Notes: generated from the letters alone by a model not told the origin. Shown: positions 51,990 to 63,332, counted from the stretch's first letter. The stretch: DNA of 64,000 nt from an uncultured Prevotella sp. (GCA_905236755.1 CAJOCR010000012.1:62001-126000); one strand, 5' to 3'. Numbers and translations are program-made.

Positions 51990-54900
51990 AGAAACATAAG
52001 TTGCATATTGCCATCTTGCTCCTAATGACAGGTTTGCTGTTGTGGAGCTGCTCGACTCAGAACAATACTGCTAAGTCGAGATTCTTTCATGCTTTCAACA
52101 CAAAATACAATATCTACTATAATGGCTCGCAAGCCTTTATAGACGGAGCTTTGGAAAAAGAGAATAGGAATAAAGACAACTTTACCGAGATGATACCTCT
52201 CTATACTGTTGGAAACAAAGACTCAAAAGAACTGGGACTGGGCAGTTTTCAAAAGAGTATAGAAAAATGCGAAAAGGCAATAAAACTACATAGCATAACA
52301 CGACGCCCCGTATGGGATAAGAACCGCAGGAAAACAGAACGCGATCGTGAATGGCTTAACCGTAGAGAATACAACCCATTCATGTGGAAGGTGTGGTTGC
52401 TCATGGGTAGAGCACAATTCTATTCTGGACAGTTTGACGAGGCTGCCTCAACCTTCGCCTACATGAGCCGACTATACGAAACACAACCAGCAATCTATCA
52501 GAAAGCACGTGCGTGGTTGGCTAAGACATACGTGGAACAGGAAAACATGTATGATGCAGAAGACGTTATCAGAAACATTATGCGCGACTCGTTAGACTGG
52601 CGAGCACAAAAAGAATGGGATTATACCTTAGCCGATTTCTATATCCGCACAGCAAACTACAATAAAGGAGCTGAATATCTGCGAAAGGTTATCAAACATG
52701 AGATGCGTCGCAAACAAAAAGCCCGTGAATGGTATTTGTTAGGACAACTATACAAGGAAATAAACAAGCCACAAGAAGCTTATAAAGCCTTTAAGCGTGT
52801 GGTTCGCCTGAATCCTCCATACGAAACAGCTTTCAACGCCCGTATAGCTATGACCGAAGTGTTGGCTCATGGACAAGAAAAGAAGATGGTGAACAGGTTG
52901 AAACAAATGGCTGCCAACGACAACAACAAAACCTATCTTGACCAGATTTACTATGCAATGGGAAACATACACCTTGCACAACGCGATACCATGAAAGCTA
53001 TTGCTGCCTACGAAATGGGTAACAGGAAATCAACAAGAAATGGTATTGAGAAAGGTGTGTTGCTTCTAAAATTAGGCAACATATACTGGGAACGCGAGAA
53101 ATTTGCTGATGCCAGTCGTTGCTACAATGAAACCTTGGGACTACTAAATAAAGAAAGAAAAGAATATGAACTTTTGTCAGACCGTTCAAAGGTGCTTGAC
53201 GAACTTGTGCCATATACCAACGCAATAGAATTGCAAGACTCGCTTCAGGCATTGGCTAAGATGAGCGAGACTGACCGTAATGCCGCTATCGACAGAGCTA
53301 TTGCCGCATATAAGAAAAAACAGAAAGAAGAGGCCGAAAAAAATGGTGATACAGACATAAAATCTGAAATTACCGATATGGGCAACAATATGATGAATAC
53401 GAATACCAATCGTAATAATCGTAATGAAAACAAAAAAGCTACCGGCAACTCTTCAACATGGTATTTCTATAACCAGATGGCTATTAACCAAGGTAAGGAA
53501 ACGTTCCGTCGCCTATGGGGAAAGCGAGAGAATACTGATAACTGGCAACGCGCCAACAAAACTGTTGTCAGCGCAGAAATAGGAACAGAGAATGCAGCTA
53601 ACGAAAACAACGATAATAACACCTATCAAGAGTATGACGACACAGATCAAGATACAAAGCTTGATTCTGCTGTAAACAATCCGTTGAAACGTGAATACTA
53701 TCTTGCTCAGATTCCTTTCAGCGAAGAAAAGCTATCAGCAAGCAATCAGATACTTCAAGATGGCTTGTTCAACGCCGGAGTGATATTCAAAGACAAGTTG
53801 AACAATCTTCAGTTAAGCGAGAAAGCGTTTAACCGCCTTCAGCACGACTTCCCTAATTACAGCAATATGGCAGATGTGTATTACCATCTTTATCTGCTTT
53901 ATGCTCGAAAAGGGGATATGACAAAGGCTGAAAGCTTTGTAGATAAACTTAAAAACAACTATGCCGACAATCAATGGACCATACTATTGACAGACCCATA
54001 CTACAAGGAGAATGCCATTAGAGGCGAACAACTTGAAGATTCACTTTATGCTGCCACCTATGAGGCTTTTAAAGCTGAAAGATATGATGAAGTAAGAGGA
54101 AATGTTCTAATCTCAGAAACCAGATTTAAGCAGGGAGAAAACCGCGATAAGTTTATCTTCATAGGTTCGCTCAACAAACTTAACGACGGCAACATAAAAG
54201 GCTGTGTTGACGGCATGAACGAGTTGGTAAAAAAATACCCAGAAAGCAAACTCAGCGAAATGGCGGGTATGATTATCAACGGTGTGAAAGAAGGCAGACA
54301 ACTTCATGTTGGCAAATTTGACATTGGAGATGTATGGCAACGTCGCCAAGTTGTTCTCAATGATAGCGACTCTATAAAAGCCATTAATCTATCGGCACAA
54401 ACCGACACCAGCTTTGTGTTCATGTGGGTATATAGTCCTGATTCCATAAACGAAAATCAGTTGTTGTTTGAATTGGCACGATATAATTTCACAAGTTATA
54501 TGGTTCGTGACTTCAACATCGAAAAAATAGACTTGGGCGATGTTCACCAAATGCAAGTAAGCGGTTTCCAAAACTTTGAAGAAGCACTTCTTTATAGCCA
54601 GCAACTACATCAGCAAGCAGGCATTATGAAGGAAACAAAGAAAGCCCGCGCATTTATAGTAAGCGAAAAGAACTTACCGTTATTGGGACAGCAATATAGT
54701 TACGAAGACTACACGAAGTTCTACGAACAGCATTTTGCTTCATTAAAAACAAAGAACAGCTTCCTATTGAGCGAACCGATAGAGATAGTAACCAAAGAGG
54801 CTGACGAAGAAAACATTCCTGAAACAGAAGAACCAACAACATCAAAGGCTGAAACATTAATACTTCAACCCGAGAAACAGCAAACTGTAAAACAGGATTC

Positions 54901-55057
54901 TCAGAAGAAAAAATCAGAACCTCAAAAAGCTGCTACACCCAAAGCAGATACAAAGAAAAACGAAACAAAGAAAACAGAAACTAATAAAAAACCAGCTAAG
55001 CAACCTGTTAAACAGATTGATTTAGATGATGAATACTACGACTTAGAAGGATTTTAA
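51986..55057 (+). CDS. porW: PorW/SprE-type TPR lipoprotein of type IX secretion
   Basis: A 1023-residue lipoprotein beginning at GTG 51986; signal IAILLLMTGLLLWSCSTQ (lipidated Cys22). The N-terminus RFFHAFNTKYNIYYNGSQAF is characteristic of PorW/SprE, an outer-membrane-associated component needed for type IX secretion and gliding in other Bacteroidetes. Many TPR-like helical units follow (for example YYAMGNIHLAQRDTMKAIAA and KKYPESKLSEMAGMIINGVK). Residues about 440-550 are Asn/Asp-rich low complexity. The C-terminus is a long Lys/Glu/Thr/Pro-rich tail ending DDEYYDLEGF. It overlaps the ABC permease gene by 4 nt and lies 2 nt before porX. Confidence 0.88.
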   Translation: MKKHKLHIAILLLMTGLLLWSCSTQNNTAKSRFFHAFNTKYNIYYNGSQAFIDGALEKENRNKDNFTEMIPLYTVGNKDSKELGLGSFQKSIEKCEKAIKLHSITRRPVWDKNRRKTERDREWLNRREYNPFMWKVWLLMGRAQFYSGQFDEAASTFAYMSRLYETQPAIYQKARAWLAKTYVEQENMYDAEDVIRNIMRDSLDWRAQKEWDYTLADFYIRTANYNKGAEYLRKVIKHEMRRKQKAREWYLLGQLYKEINKPQEAYKAFKRVVRLNPPYETAFNARIAMTEVLAHGQEKKMVNRLKQMAANDNNKTYLDQIYYAMGNIHLAQRDTMKAIAAYEMGNRKSTRNGIEKGVLLLKLGNIYWEREKFADASRCYNETLGLLNKERKEYELLSDRSKVLDELVPYTNAIELQDSLQALAKMSETDRNAAIDRAIAAYKKKQKEEAEKNGDTDIKSEITDMGNNMMNTNTNRNNRNENKKATGNSSTWYFYNQMAINQGKETFRRLWGKRENTDNWQRANKTVVSAEIGTENAANENNDNNTYQEYDDTDQDTKLDSAVNNPLKREYYLAQIPFSEEKLSASNQILQDGLFNAGVIFKDKLNNLQLSEKAFNRLQHDFPNYSNMADVYYHLYLLYARKGDMTKAESFVDKLKNNYADNQWTILLTDPYYKENAIRGEQLEDSLYAATYEAFKAERYDEVRGNVLISETRFKQGENRDKFIFIGSLNKLNDGNIKGCVDGMNELVKKYPESKLSEMAGMIINGVKEGRQLHVGKFDIGDVWQRRQVVLNDSDSIKAINLSAQTDTSFVFMWVYSPDSINENQLLFELARYNFTSYMVRDFNIEKIDLGDVHQMQVSGFQNFEEALLYSQQLHQQAGIMKETKKARAFIVSEKNLPLLGQQYSYEDYTKFYEQHFASLKTKNSFLLSEPIEIVTKEADEENIPETEEPTTSKAETLILQPEKQQTVKQDSQKKKSEPQKAATPKADTKKNETKKTETNKKPAKQPVKQIDLDDEYYDLEGF

Positions 55058-55059
55058 AT

Positions 55060-56607
55060 ATGAGCAATGGAGACATATTATGGGTTGACGATGAGATTGA
55101 GTTATTGAAAGCTCATATCATCTTTCTGAAAAACAAAGGCTATGACGTTAGTACCGTAAGCAATGGTGCTGACGCAATAGAGATGTGCCGACAGAAAACA
55201 TTCGACATAGTGTTACTCGACGAGATGATGCCAGGACTAACTGGTTTGGAAACCTTGCAGGAAATAAAAGAAATACAACCTGCAACACCTATAGTGATGG
55301 TGACCAAGAGCGAAGAAGAAAACATCATGAACCAAGCTATTGGTGCTAAGATTGCCGACTATCTCATAAAACCAGTAAACCCTAACCAAATTCTCCTATC
55401 ACTAAAAAAGAACATACACCACAAAGAAATAGAAACCGAGGTAACACAAAGCGGCTATCAACAAAACTTCCAGAACATAGCCATGCAGATCATGGACTGT
55501 AGTTCATGGGAAGACTGGGCAAACATCTACAAGCGCTTGGTGCAATGGGAACTGAAACTCAGTTCTACCGACAGTAAGATGATTGAGATGCTCAATATGC
55601 AGAAGGAAGAGGCAAACATGGGCTTTGCTAAGTTTGTTTCAAAAAACTATATGGACTGGATGTCCAACATTCAACGTCCGCTTATGAGCCCTGACATTTT
55701 CAAGACTCAAATCTTCCCAGCATTAGACAATAAAGAGAAAGTATTTCTTATTGTTATTGACAACTTCAGATACGACCAATGGCGCGTGCTGGCAAGCGAG
55801 ATAGGTGACCAATTTGATATTACCGAAAACCTATACATGAGCATTCTGCCCACTGCCACACAATATGCTCGAAATGCCATCTTCAGCGGATTAATGCCAG
55901 AGGATATAGAGAAGATGTTCCCAGAGTTATGGGTTGATGAAGACGAGGAAGAAGGTAAGAACCTTAACGAAGCACCACTTATTGAAACCCAGATAAAACG
56001 CTATCGCAGGCACGACACATTCAGTTATCACAAGATAAACGACTCACAAGGAGCCGACAAGCTGATGGCACACATCAACGATCTGAAACAATACGACCTG
56101 AATGTAGTTGTTATAAACTTCATAGACATGCTTTCACATGCCCGTACCGAAAGTAAGATGGTACGTGAACTGGCAAATAACGAGAGCGCATACAGAAGTA
56201 TCACATTAAGTTGGTTCCGCCATACTGTCATGTCAGACCTATTACGCTATCTGGCACAAAACGACTATAAGGTAATCATTACCACCGATCACGGAAGTAT
56301 TCGTGCCTCTAAACCAATAAAGATTATTGGAGACCGCAATACAAATACCAATCTGAGATATAAGTTAGGTAAGAACCTAAACTACGATTCCAAGCAGGTG
56401 TTCACGATAAAAGAGCCACATAAAGCACATCTGCCAGCTCCTAACCTGAGCACAAGCTATGTGTTTGCCACAAACGATTGTTTCTTGGCATACCCTAACA
56501 ACTACAACTACTATGTGAGCTACTATCGCGACACCTTCCAACATGGTGGAATATCAATGGAAGAGATGCTTATTCCACTCATAACAATGAAGGGGCGTAA
56601 GAAATAA
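55060..56607 (+). CDS. porX: PorX response regulator with PglZ domain
   Basis: A 515-residue two-domain protein. The receiver domain (1-120) has ILWVDDEIELL, phospho-acceptor Asp54 in VLLDEMMPG, and the Lys in YLIKPV. After a helical linker the PglZ/alkaline-phosphatase-like domain (about 210-515) shows VIDNFRYDQW, ILPTATQYARNAIF with the metal-binding Thr region, VVINFIDMLSHAR, and TTDHGSIR, consistent with a phosphodiesterase site. This is the PorX architecture that, with the PorY kinase, controls type IX secretion. It follows porW directly, which places two T9SS functions on one transcript. Confidence 0.93.
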   Translation: MSNGDILWVDDEIELLKAHIIFLKNKGYDVSTVSNGADAIEMCRQKTFDIVLLDEMMPGLTGLETLQEIKEIQPATPIVMVTKSEEENIMNQAIGAKIADYLIKPVNPNQILLSLKKNIHHKEIETEVTQSGYQQNFQNIAMQIMDCSSWEDWANIYKRLVQWELKLSSTDSKMIEMLNMQKEEANMGFAKFVSKNYMDWMSNIQRPLMSPDIFKTQIFPALDNKEKVFLIVIDNFRYDQWRVLASEIGDQFDITENLYMSILPTATQYARNAIFSGLMPEDIEKMFPELWVDEDEEEGKNLNEAPLIETQIKRYRRHDTFSYHKINDSQGADKLMAHINDLKQYDLNVVVINFIDMLSHARTESKMVRELANNESAYRSITLSWFRHTVMSDLLRYLAQNDYKVIITTDHGSIRASKPIKIIGDRNTNTNLRYKLGKNLNYDSKQVFTIKEPHKAHLPAPNLSTSYVFATNDCFLAYPNNYNYYVSYYRDTFQHGGISMEEMLIPLITMKGRKK

Positions 56608-56630
56608 AAAGAAAATAAATGGGCATGAAT

Positions 56631-56662
56631 TTTGCATTATTATAATTGAATGCATATCTTTG
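56631..56662 (+). promoter_or_regulatory. trxA promoter
   Basis: TTTG (56631-56634), 20-nt spacer, TATCTTTG (56655-56662); leader of about 80 nt. Confidence 0.85.
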
Positions 56663-56743
56663 CATAAAATTTATAAGTAGATCCATTTAACTAACAAGAA
56701 ATTGAGTATAAAACTATTATCAATAACACTAATAAATTAAGAG

Positions 56744-57058
56744 ATGGAAGTAACAATTACAACCGAGAATTTCGAGAGTTATAAGAATGGCGAACTGCCA
56801 TTGGTTGTTGACCTGTGGGCAACATGGTGTGGTCCTTGCCGTATGGTAGGTCCAATCATTAGCGAACTGGCTAACGAGTATGACGGCAAGATCGTTGTAG
56901 GTAAGTGTGATGTTGAAGAGAACGACGACATCGCTATGCAGTTTGGCGTTCGTAACATCCCTACTATATTGTTCTTCAAAGGTGGAGAACTTGTTGATAA
57001 GTTCGTAGGTGCAGCTAACAAGGCAACACTTGACGAAAAGTTCAAGACATTACTGTAA
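56744..57058 (+). CDS. trxA: Thioredoxin
   Basis: A 104-residue cytoplasmic thioredoxin with the WATWCGPCRMVGP active site and the later IPTILFFKGGELV (cis-Pro loop) and GAANKATLDEKF. It reduces protein disulfides. Length and motifs are canonical. It has its own promoter and a strong terminator. Confidence 0.96.
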   Translation: MEVTITTENFESYKNGELPLVVDLWATWCGPCRMVGPIISELANEYDGKIVVGKCDVEENDDIAMQFGVRNIPTILFFKGGELVDKFVGAANKATLDEKFKTLL

Positions 57059-57074
57059 ACGAGTAATCATATAT

Positions 57075-57134
57075 AAAAAAATATCTCGAATTAGAGAACA
57101 ATTCTACGCTCTCTTAATTCGAGATATTTTTTTT
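57075..57134. terminator. Bidirectional terminator between trxA and tsaE
   Basis: AAATATCTCGAATTAGAGA and TCTCTTAATTCGAGATATTT pair with A- and T-runs at both ends, forming a long stem between convergent genes. Confidence 0.88.
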
Positions 57135-57151
57135 GCTTACAGGATTAGAAA

Positions 57152-57562
57152 TTAGAATTCTATTTCGCGAGTACCGTCTTCAAGTTCGGTGATAGTAACC
57201 TTAACAGCATCTTCAGGGAGAAGTTCTTCAATAAGTTCTGGCCACTCCAACAAACAGAGGTAGCCGCTGTCGAAATAGTCTTCGTAGCCCATATCATATA
57301 CTTCTTCGAGTTTCTTGATGCGATAGAAATCGAAATGGTAGATGGGGTCGCCATCGATATCGGTGTATTCATTTACAATGGCAAAGGTTGGAGAGGTGAT
57401 AACGTCGTCAACGCCTTGTTCCTCACAGATAGCCTTGATGAAGGTTGTTTTTCCAGCACCCATTTTTCCATAGAAGGCAAACACATTGCTTTCTCCCATG
57501 TTCTCAATAAATTCACGAGCTGCTTCGTGAATATTTTCGAGTGAATCAATTTTGATTTTCAT
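57152..57562 (-). CDS. tsaE: tRNA threonylcarbamoyladenosine synthesis ATPase TsaE
   Basis: A 136-residue P-loop ATPase required with TsaB/TsaC/TsaD for t6A37 in tRNAs. Walker A is [16 protein letters not shown], and the family motifs [27 protein letters not shown] and [16 protein letters not shown] are present. Complete. It lies 23 nt downstream of dnaE on the same strand. Confidence 0.95.
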   Translation of the reverse strand: MKIKIDSLENIHEAAREFIENMGESNVFAFYGKMGAGKTTFIKAICEEQGVDDVITSPTFAIVNEYTDIDGDPIYHFDFYRIKKLEEVYDMGYEDYFDSGYLCLLEWPELIEELLPEDAVKVTITELEDGTREIEF

Positions 57563-57585
57563 ATCCTTGATATTTTTTCTTGTTT

Positions 57586-60500
57586 TTAATTTACGTGATA
57601 AGACATATTGGGATTACTCTCAACATAACTTATAAGATCGTGCTTCACTGTTATGGTTTCACCACGGGAACGTAGTAATACCGAATTTTTATGGTCGGCA
57701 TCCAAGAGTTGTAAATATAGCTGTGTCGGACCAGTTACACCTTCAAGCAATGTAGATAAATCGGTCACAACAGTCTCGTCAATACAGTCAGCAGGCATGG
57801 TAATAGTCAGTTTCTGTATGCGATTATCACGAACCGTCTGCATAAACTCTATGTTGTTTACACGAAGATCCATCATATTACTATCACGGAAACGAGGTTG
57901 ACATTTGGCTGTGATATATACTATACAACCTTCAGAAAGCATACCACGCCAGCGCCCCCACTCTTCTCCAAAGAAAGCAAGTTCGCCCACGCCTTCAAAA
58001 TCCTCTATTGTTACAAAACCACATGGCTTACCATTCTTAGTGAACTTAGACTTAACACCTGTAACGATACCTCCAACGATAACATCTTCTTTCTTTGCCA
58101 ACTCTTGGAAATTCTCACGTGCGAGTTCGCTACAATGAGTATTACACATAGAATTGAGCACTATACTGAAATCATCAAGAGGATGAGCTGAAAGATAGAT
58201 ACCTACTAAATCACGTTCACGATTGAGCTTTTCGATAGTGCTCCATCCCTCAGCCTTAGGAGGAAGCGGATGAGCAATCTCTACAGCTTCAGTATCACCA
58301 AAGAGGGAGGTGGCAGCCTCATGTTGCTCACGCTGGTAGAGCTGACCATAACGCACAAGAGTATCGAGGAATAGCTCGCCCTTGGTATTAGGAGCAAAGA
58401 ACTGTTCGCGTTGCAAGCCAAAGGCATCGAAACCTCCACTTAATGCCAATGATTCGAATGCTTTGCGGTTTACGCAAGAGAAATCGATACGCTCGGCAAA
58501 ATCATATATGCTCTTATAAGGTCCGTTTTTCTCACGCTCGGAAACGATAGCTTCGGCAGCTGCCGAACCCATGCCCTTGATGGCAGAAAGACCGAAACGC
58601 ACCTCACCTTTCTTATTTACACCAAATCCCGAATAACTTTCGTTTACATCAGGTCCCAAGGTAGCAATGCCCATAGACTTACATTCCTCCATGAGTTTGG
58701 TAATCTCGGTAATCTGTGAGAAACGACGAGTCATCAAGGCAGCCATATATTCAGCAGGATAATGAGCTTTCATGTAACCTGTCTGATAAGCCACCCATGA
58801 ATAACATGTGGCATGCGACTTGTTGAACGCATAAGAAGCAAATTTCTCCCAGTCGGACCAGATTTTTTCAAGAATCTTTGGATCGTGTCCGTTTTCTTTT
58901 CCCTGACTGATGAACTTAGGCTTCATCGCATCAACAATATCCTTCTTTTTCTTACCCATCGCCTTACGAAGGGCATCACTCTCACCACGTGTGAAGTTAG
59001 CCAACTGGCGAGAGAGAAGCATCACTTGCTCCTGATAAACCGTAATACCATAAGTATCCTTAAGGTATTTCTCCATACAAGGAATATCATAGGTAACGAG
59101 TTCAGGATTATGCTTACGCTTGATAAAGTCAGGGATGTAATCCATAGGTCCCGGACGATAGAGCGCATTCATGGCGATAAGGTCTTCGAAAACAGTAGGA
59201 TGGAGTTCACGAAGATATTTCTGCATACCAGGTGACTCAAACTGGAAAGTACCAATAGTGCGTCCCTCCTGATAGAGTTTATATGTCAGTTCGTCGTCAA
59301 TAGGAATAGTATCAAGATCAACCACGTCGCCTGTGGTTTGCTTAACAACCTTGCATGCTTCTTTCAACTCGGAAAGTGTTTTCAAGCCAAGGAAGTCCAT
59401 CTTAATCAAACCTGTTGACTCGATAACATGACCATCATATTGTGTTACCTGACATTTCAGACCGGGGAAATCAGGGTCATCGGCTGTAGATACTGGAACC
59501 CAATCGCTGATATTGTTTCGACAGATAATAAATCCGCAGGCATGAAGACCCGTACCGCGAATTGTACCCTCAAGCATCTTGGCATACTTAATGGTGTTAC
59601 GCAAACGGATATCGGTTGAAGCCTCTGCCTCACGAAGCTCTGGGGTATATTTGATGGCATTAGGCAGATTCATCTTCGCATTGTCAGGAAGACGATCAGG
59701 AATAGCCTTACAAAGCATATTCACCACATCCAACGGCACACGCTCAACACGTGCAACGTCCTTGATGGCGTTCTTTGTTGCCATAGAGCCATAGGTGATG
59801 ATGTGCGCACAGTTTTCGTGCCCGTATTTATCCATTACCCAGCGAAGCACCTTTCCACGACCATCATCATCGAAGTCGGTATCAATATCAGGAAGGTTCA
59901 CACGGTCAGGATTAAGGAAACGCTCGAACAGCAAGTCGTATTTCAATGGGTCGATCTTAGTAATACCCAAGCAATAAGCCACAACAGAACCTGCCGCCGA
60001 ACCACGACCAGGGCCTACCCATACGCCCAACTCTTCACGAGCGGAATTGATGAAGTCTTGCACGATAAGGAAGTAACCAGGGAAACCCATCGTCTTCATA
60101 ACGTGAAGCTCGAAGTTTATATGCTCCTTTACATCTTCTGACAGCGGATCACCATAGAGTTTCTTAGCACCATCGTAAGCAAGTTTTGCAAGATAGTCGG
60201 CCTCAAACTTAATACGATAAATCTTATCATATCCTCCAAGACGCTTGATAACCTCCTTACCCTTGTCTTCAGGCATCTGGTTCTCGCCATTCTCATCGGA
60301 AGTAAACTCCTTATACAGTTGTTCCTCTGTGAACTTATGATGCCATTCTTCTTCTGTACCAAACGATTCTGGAATTGGGAAGAAAGGCATGATAGGTCCG
60401 TGCTCAATACTATAGGTTTCAACCTTATCAAGAATCTCTAATGTGTTCGAGAGGGCTTCGGGAACGTCTGAGAAGATTTTGTTCATCTCCTCGCGTGTTT

Positions 60501-61299
60501 TAAACCACTCTTGCTTGGTGTAACGCATACGGTTTGGATCATCAAGATCCTTACCTGTTGACAAGCATAGCAAATGGTCGTGAGCCTCAGCCGTAGCCTG
60601 ATCCTCAAAGTGGCAGTCGTTGGTACATACAAGTTTAATACCATACTCCTTAGCCATCTCTATCAACACCTTGTTTGCCTTCTGCTGAAGAGGAAAGGTT
60701 TCACGATTGGCAAGGATTGAAGGGTCGGTAACCTCGTGACGCTGAAGCTCAAGATAATAGTCATCGCCAAACACACGATGATACCACTCACATGCCTCTC
60801 GCGCACCCTCAATATCACCATTAAGAATCTTTGCAGGCACCTCACCAGCAATACATGCCGAGCACACAATAAGATCCTCGTGATATTTCTCAAGATCATA
60901 ACGGTCGGTACGAGGACGGGTATAGAAACCATCCACCCACGAATTAGACACCAGTTTTATCAGGTTCTTGTAGCCGTTATAATTCTTTGCAAGAACAATA
61001 AGGTGATAACGAACATTATCGCCCTTGTTTTTATCCTTACTCTCCTTATGATCGTTTGCGACATACATCTCGCAACCGATAATAGGCTTGAAAGGTTCTA
61101 ATCCTTCTTTCTTTCTCGCCTTATTTATCTTGCCACAATAATCAGTAAACTCCTTGATGCCGTACATAACACCGTGGTCGGTAATAGCCATACCTTTCAT
61201 GCCATCCTTAACAGCCTTATCAACGATATTAGGTATCTTAGACTGGCCGTCAAGAATAGAATAATGAGTATGCACGTGCAAGTGGATGAAATCTTCCAT
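57586..61299 (-). CDS. dnaE: DNA polymerase III subunit alpha
   Basis: A 1237-residue replicative polymerase. The start at 61299 ([19 protein letters not shown]) is preferred over 61353 because it gives the normal N-terminus. PHP domain (about 1-280) HLHVHTHYS; palm motif with catalytic acids in [32 protein letters not shown]; fingers and tau-binding regions; [20 protein letters not shown]; and an OB-fold near the C-terminus ([14 protein letters not shown]). It is the main chromosomal replicase in Bacteroidetes. It is upstream of tsaE and divergent from psd. Confidence 0.97.
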   Translation of the reverse strand: MEDFIHLHVHTHYSILDGQSKIPNIVDKAVKDGMKGMAITDHGVMYGIKEFTDYCGKINKARKKEGLEPFKPIIGCEMYVANDHKESKDKNKGDNVRYHLIVLAKNYNGYKNLIKLVSNSWVDGFYTRPRTDRYDLEKYHEDLIVCSACIAGEVPAKILNGDIEGAREACEWYHRVFGDDYYLELQRHEVTDPSILANRETFPLQQKANKVLIEMAKEYGIKLVCTNDCHFEDQATAEAHDHLLCLSTGKDLDDPNRMRYTKQEWFKTREEMNKIFSDVPEALSNTLEILDKVETYSIEHGPIMPFFPIPESFGTEEEWHHKFTEEQLYKEFTSDENGENQMPEDKGKEVIKRLGGYDKIYRIKFEADYLAKLAYDGAKKLYGDPLSEDVKEHINFELHVMKTMGFPGYFLIVQDFINSAREELGVWVGPGRGSAAGSVVAYCLGITKIDPLKYDLLFERFLNPDRVNLPDIDTDFDDDGRGKVLRWVMDKYGHENCAHIITYGSMATKNAIKDVARVERVPLDVVNMLCKAIPDRLPDNAKMNLPNAIKYTPELREAEASTDIRLRNTIKYAKMLEGTIRGTGLHACGFIICRNNISDWVPVSTADDPDFPGLKCQVTQYDGHVIESTGLIKMDFLGLKTLSELKEACKVVKQTTGDVVDLDTIPIDDELTYKLYQEGRTIGTFQFESPGMQKYLRELHPTVFEDLIAMNALYRPGPMDYIPDFIKRKHNPELVTYDIPCMEKYLKDTYGITVYQEQVMLLSRQLANFTRGESDALRKAMGKKKKDIVDAMKPKFISQGKENGHDPKILEKIWSDWEKFASYAFNKSHATCYSWVAYQTGYMKAHYPAEYMAALMTRRFSQITEITKLMEECKSMGIATLGPDVNESYSGFGVNKKGEVRFGLSAIKGMGSAAAEAIVSEREKNGPYKSIYDFAERIDFSCVNRKAFESLALSGGFDAFGLQREQFFAPNTKGELFLDTLVRYGQLYQREQHEAATSLFGDTEAVEIAHPLPPKAEGWSTIEKLNRERDLVGIYLSAHPLDDFSIVLNSMCNTHCSELARENFQELAKKEDVIVGGIVTGVKSKFTKNGKPCGFVTIEDFEGVGELAFFGEEWGRWRGMLSEGCIVYITAKCQPRFRDSNMMDLRVNNIEFMQTVRDNRIQKLTITMPADCIDETVVTDLSTLLEGVTGPTQLYLQLLDADHKNSVLLRSRGETITVKHDLISYVESNPNMSYHVN

Positions 61300-61369
61300 A
61301 AAACAAAGTGATTTTTGAGAGTGTAAAGTTACTGCAAAATAAGCGGAATACAAAATAAAAAAGCGAAAA

Positions 61370-61401
61370 CTTGCTAAATAGCCAAAAAAGAATTACCTTT
61401 G
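61370..61401 (+). promoter_or_regulatory. psd operon promoter
   Basis: CTTG (61370-61373), 20-nt spacer, TACCTTTG (61394-61401), 28 nt before the start codon. Confidence 0.65.
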
Positions 61402-61429
61402 CACACAATTCGACTCACAATCTCGAAAC

Positions 61430-62134
61430 ATGATTAAGATAAATAAAAAACTAAAAAAAATACGTATTCACCGTGAAGGAACCGACCAGTTGCTTTACGG
61501 CTTCATTGTTCTTGCATCAGTAGCTATCCTTCTTTGGCGTTACATAGATAATAAGATTCCTTTCTGGATGTTTATTGTTATCTTTGGTACCGTATATGGT
61601 ATAGTTCTGAACTTCTACCGTTGTCCTATCCGCCGTTTCTCTGAAGATGACGACACCGAGGGCATTGTGGTAGCTCCTGCTGATGGTAAAATTGTAGTTA
61701 TTGAGCGTGTTCATGAAGATAAGTATTTTCATGAAGATCGCCTTATGATAAGCATTTTCATGAGTCTTTTCAATGTTCATGCCAACTGGTTCCCTGTTGA
61801 CGGAAAGGTGAAGCTTGTACATCATGAAGACGGAAACTATCACAAAGCATGGTTGCCAAAGGCAAGCGAAGAGAATGAGCATGCCGACACCATCATCACT
61901 ACCCCTGATGGTACTGATGTGCTATGTCGTCAGATAGCAGGAGCTATGGCTCGTCGAATAGTAACCTATGCAAAAGAGGGTGAAGACTGCTTTATCGACG
62001 AACACCTTGGATTTATCAAATTAGGTAGCCGTGTTGATATATTCTTGCCTGTTGACGCTGAAGTATGCGTTAAGATGGGTCAAGCAACAACAGGTGACCA
62101 GACTATTATTGCCAAGTTGAAAACAAAATGTTAA
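61430..62134 (+). CDS. psd: Phosphatidylserine decarboxylase proenzyme
   Basis: A 234-residue PSD of the short bacterial type, which makes phosphatidylethanolamine. Two TM segments occur at the N-terminus (about 20-65). The pyruvoyl-forming cleavage site is [14 protein letters not shown], with self-cleavage expected between Gly and Ser. The [12 protein letters not shown] stretch carries a conserved His. It overlaps pssA by 7 nt, coupling the last two steps of PE synthesis. Confidence 0.95.
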   Translation: MIKINKKLKKIRIHREGTDQLLYGFIVLASVAILLWRYIDNKIPFWMFIVIFGTVYGIVLNFYRCPIRRFSEDDDTEGIVVAPADGKIVVIERVHEDKYFHEDRLMISIFMSLFNVHANWFPVDGKVKLVHHEDGNYHKAWLPKASEENEHADTIITTPDGTDVLCRQIAGAMARRIVTYAKEGEDCFIDEHLGFIKLGSRVDIFLPVDAEVCVKMGQATTGDQTIIAKLKTKC

Positions 62135-62838
62135 TCAAGAAACATATTCCAAATACGATTACATCATGTAATCTTATCTCTGGTGCAATAGCTACCACCT
62201 TTGCTGTTGGCAGCAACGTAAAAATGGCACTCTTCTTTATTATCTTAGGTGCCGTTTTTGATTTCTTCGATGGTATGAGCGCTCGTTTGCTCAAGGTTTC
62301 ATCGCCTATTGGTAAGGAACTTGATTCACTTGCCGACGATATCACCTTCGGACTTGCACCAGCAACAATCGTGTTCTCACAGTTGGGAGTTATCGACTAC
62401 CCTTCTTTCCTTGAACCATTCAGAAGCTATCTGCCATACGTGGCATTTATCATAGCTGCATTCTCTGCATTAAGATTGGCAAAGTTCAATCTTGATGAAC
62501 GACAGACAATGGGCTTTATTGGTTTGCCAACACCAGCAAACGCTTTATTCTGGGGCTCACTCATAATGTCGGCACCAAGCTTTATTGAAAACAATAAATA
62601 TGGTGTATTCATCCTCATAGCATTAGTATTCATCACAAGTTATATGCTTGTTTGCGAATTGCCTATGTTTGCCCTTAAATTCAAGCATTGGGGATGGAAA
62701 GGCAACGAAGTGAAATACATCTTCGTTGGTCTTTCAATAATCATCCTCTCTATAATGGGTATACTCGAAGGTTGGTGGATGGTTATAACCCTTTACCTTC
62801 TCATATCGCTGGGACTATATCTTAAAAACAAGAAATAA
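62128..62838 (+). CDS. pssA: CDP-diacylglycerol--serine O-phosphatidyltransferase
   Basis: A 236-residue membrane enzyme making phosphatidylserine. The CDP-alcohol phosphotransferase signature is visible as [20 protein letters not shown] followed by DSLADD, i.e. DG-x2-AR-x8-G-x3-D-x3-D. About seven TMs. Its product is the substrate of Psd, encoded just upstream with a 7-nt overlap. It ends at a strong terminator. Confidence 0.96.
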   Translation: MLIKKHIPNTITSCNLISGAIATTFAVGSNVKMALFFIILGAVFDFFDGMSARLLKVSSPIGKELDSLADDITFGLAPATIVFSQLGVIDYPSFLEPFRSYLPYVAFIIAAFSALRLAKFNLDERQTMGFIGLPTPANALFWGSLIMSAPSFIENNKYGVFILIALVFITSYMLVCELPMFALKFKHWGWKGNEVKYIFVGLSIIILSIMGILEGWWMVITLYLLISLGLYLKNKK

Positions 62839-62872
62839 AAAACTCACCACTTTTGTGGTGAGTTTTGTTTTA
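62837..62872. terminator. Bidirectional terminator between pssA and tadA
   Basis: AAAACTCACCAC-TTTT-GTGGTGAGTTTT is a perfect 12-bp stem with flanking A and T runs, between convergent genes. Confidence 0.92.
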
Positions 62873-63310
62873 TCTTCTTTCCTGAAAGAATTTTTGCATG
62901 AGTGTTCTACACTCTTCTTCCAATACGCTTCGTGTGATTTCGCATTTCGGATGCATCGCATGAGGCGCATATTTTTCATAGCCTCGCTTCTCATCTGAAG
63001 CGCCATACACCACACGACTCATCTGCGACCAGCCCAAGGCACCTGCACACATAACGCAAGGTTCCACGGTAACATAAAGCGTGCAATCCTTTAGGTATTT
63101 CCCACCTAACTGATTGGCTGCAGCTGTAATAGCCTGCATCTCGGCATGAGCCGTAACGTCATTAAGGGTCTCAGTAAGGTTGTGAGCCCTACTGATAACT
63201 CTGTCCCTACACACTATAACGGCACCAATAGGTATTTCGCCCTCTTCGTAAGCAAGTTCTGCTTCCTGCAGAGCCTTACGCATATATAATTCGTCTTTAT
63301 TTTCTTCCAT
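62870..63310 (-). CDS. tadA: tRNA-specific adenosine deaminase / nucleoside deaminase
   Basis: A 146-residue zinc deaminase. The start at 63310 gives MEENKDELYMRKALQEAELA; an in-frame start at 63325 lies in the promoter. Zinc/catalytic motifs: TAHAEMQAI with the proton-shuttling Glu, and VEPCVMCAGALGWSQ with PCxxC. This matches TadA, which converts A34 to inosine in tRNA-Arg, although guanine deaminases are similar. A -7-like TATTTTTG (63315-63322) ends only 4 nt before the ATG. Confidence 0.9.
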   Translation of the reverse strand: MEENKDELYMRKALQEAELAYEEGEIPIGAVIVCRDRVISRAHNLTETLNDVTAHAEMQAITAAANQLGGKYLKDCTLYVTVEPCVMCAGALGWSQMSRVVYGASDEKRGYEKYAPHAMHPKCEITRSVLEEECRTLMQKFFQERR

Positions 63311-63314
63311 AATG

Positions 63315-63322
63315 CAAAAATA
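63315..63322 (-). promoter_or_regulatory. -7 element adjoining tadA start
   Basis: Minus-strand TATTTTTG matches TAnnTTTG and ends 4 nt before the start codon, implying a leaderless or nearly leaderless mRNA. The -33 box is unclear. Confidence 0.4.
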
Positions 63323-63332
63323 CAATTTTTTG

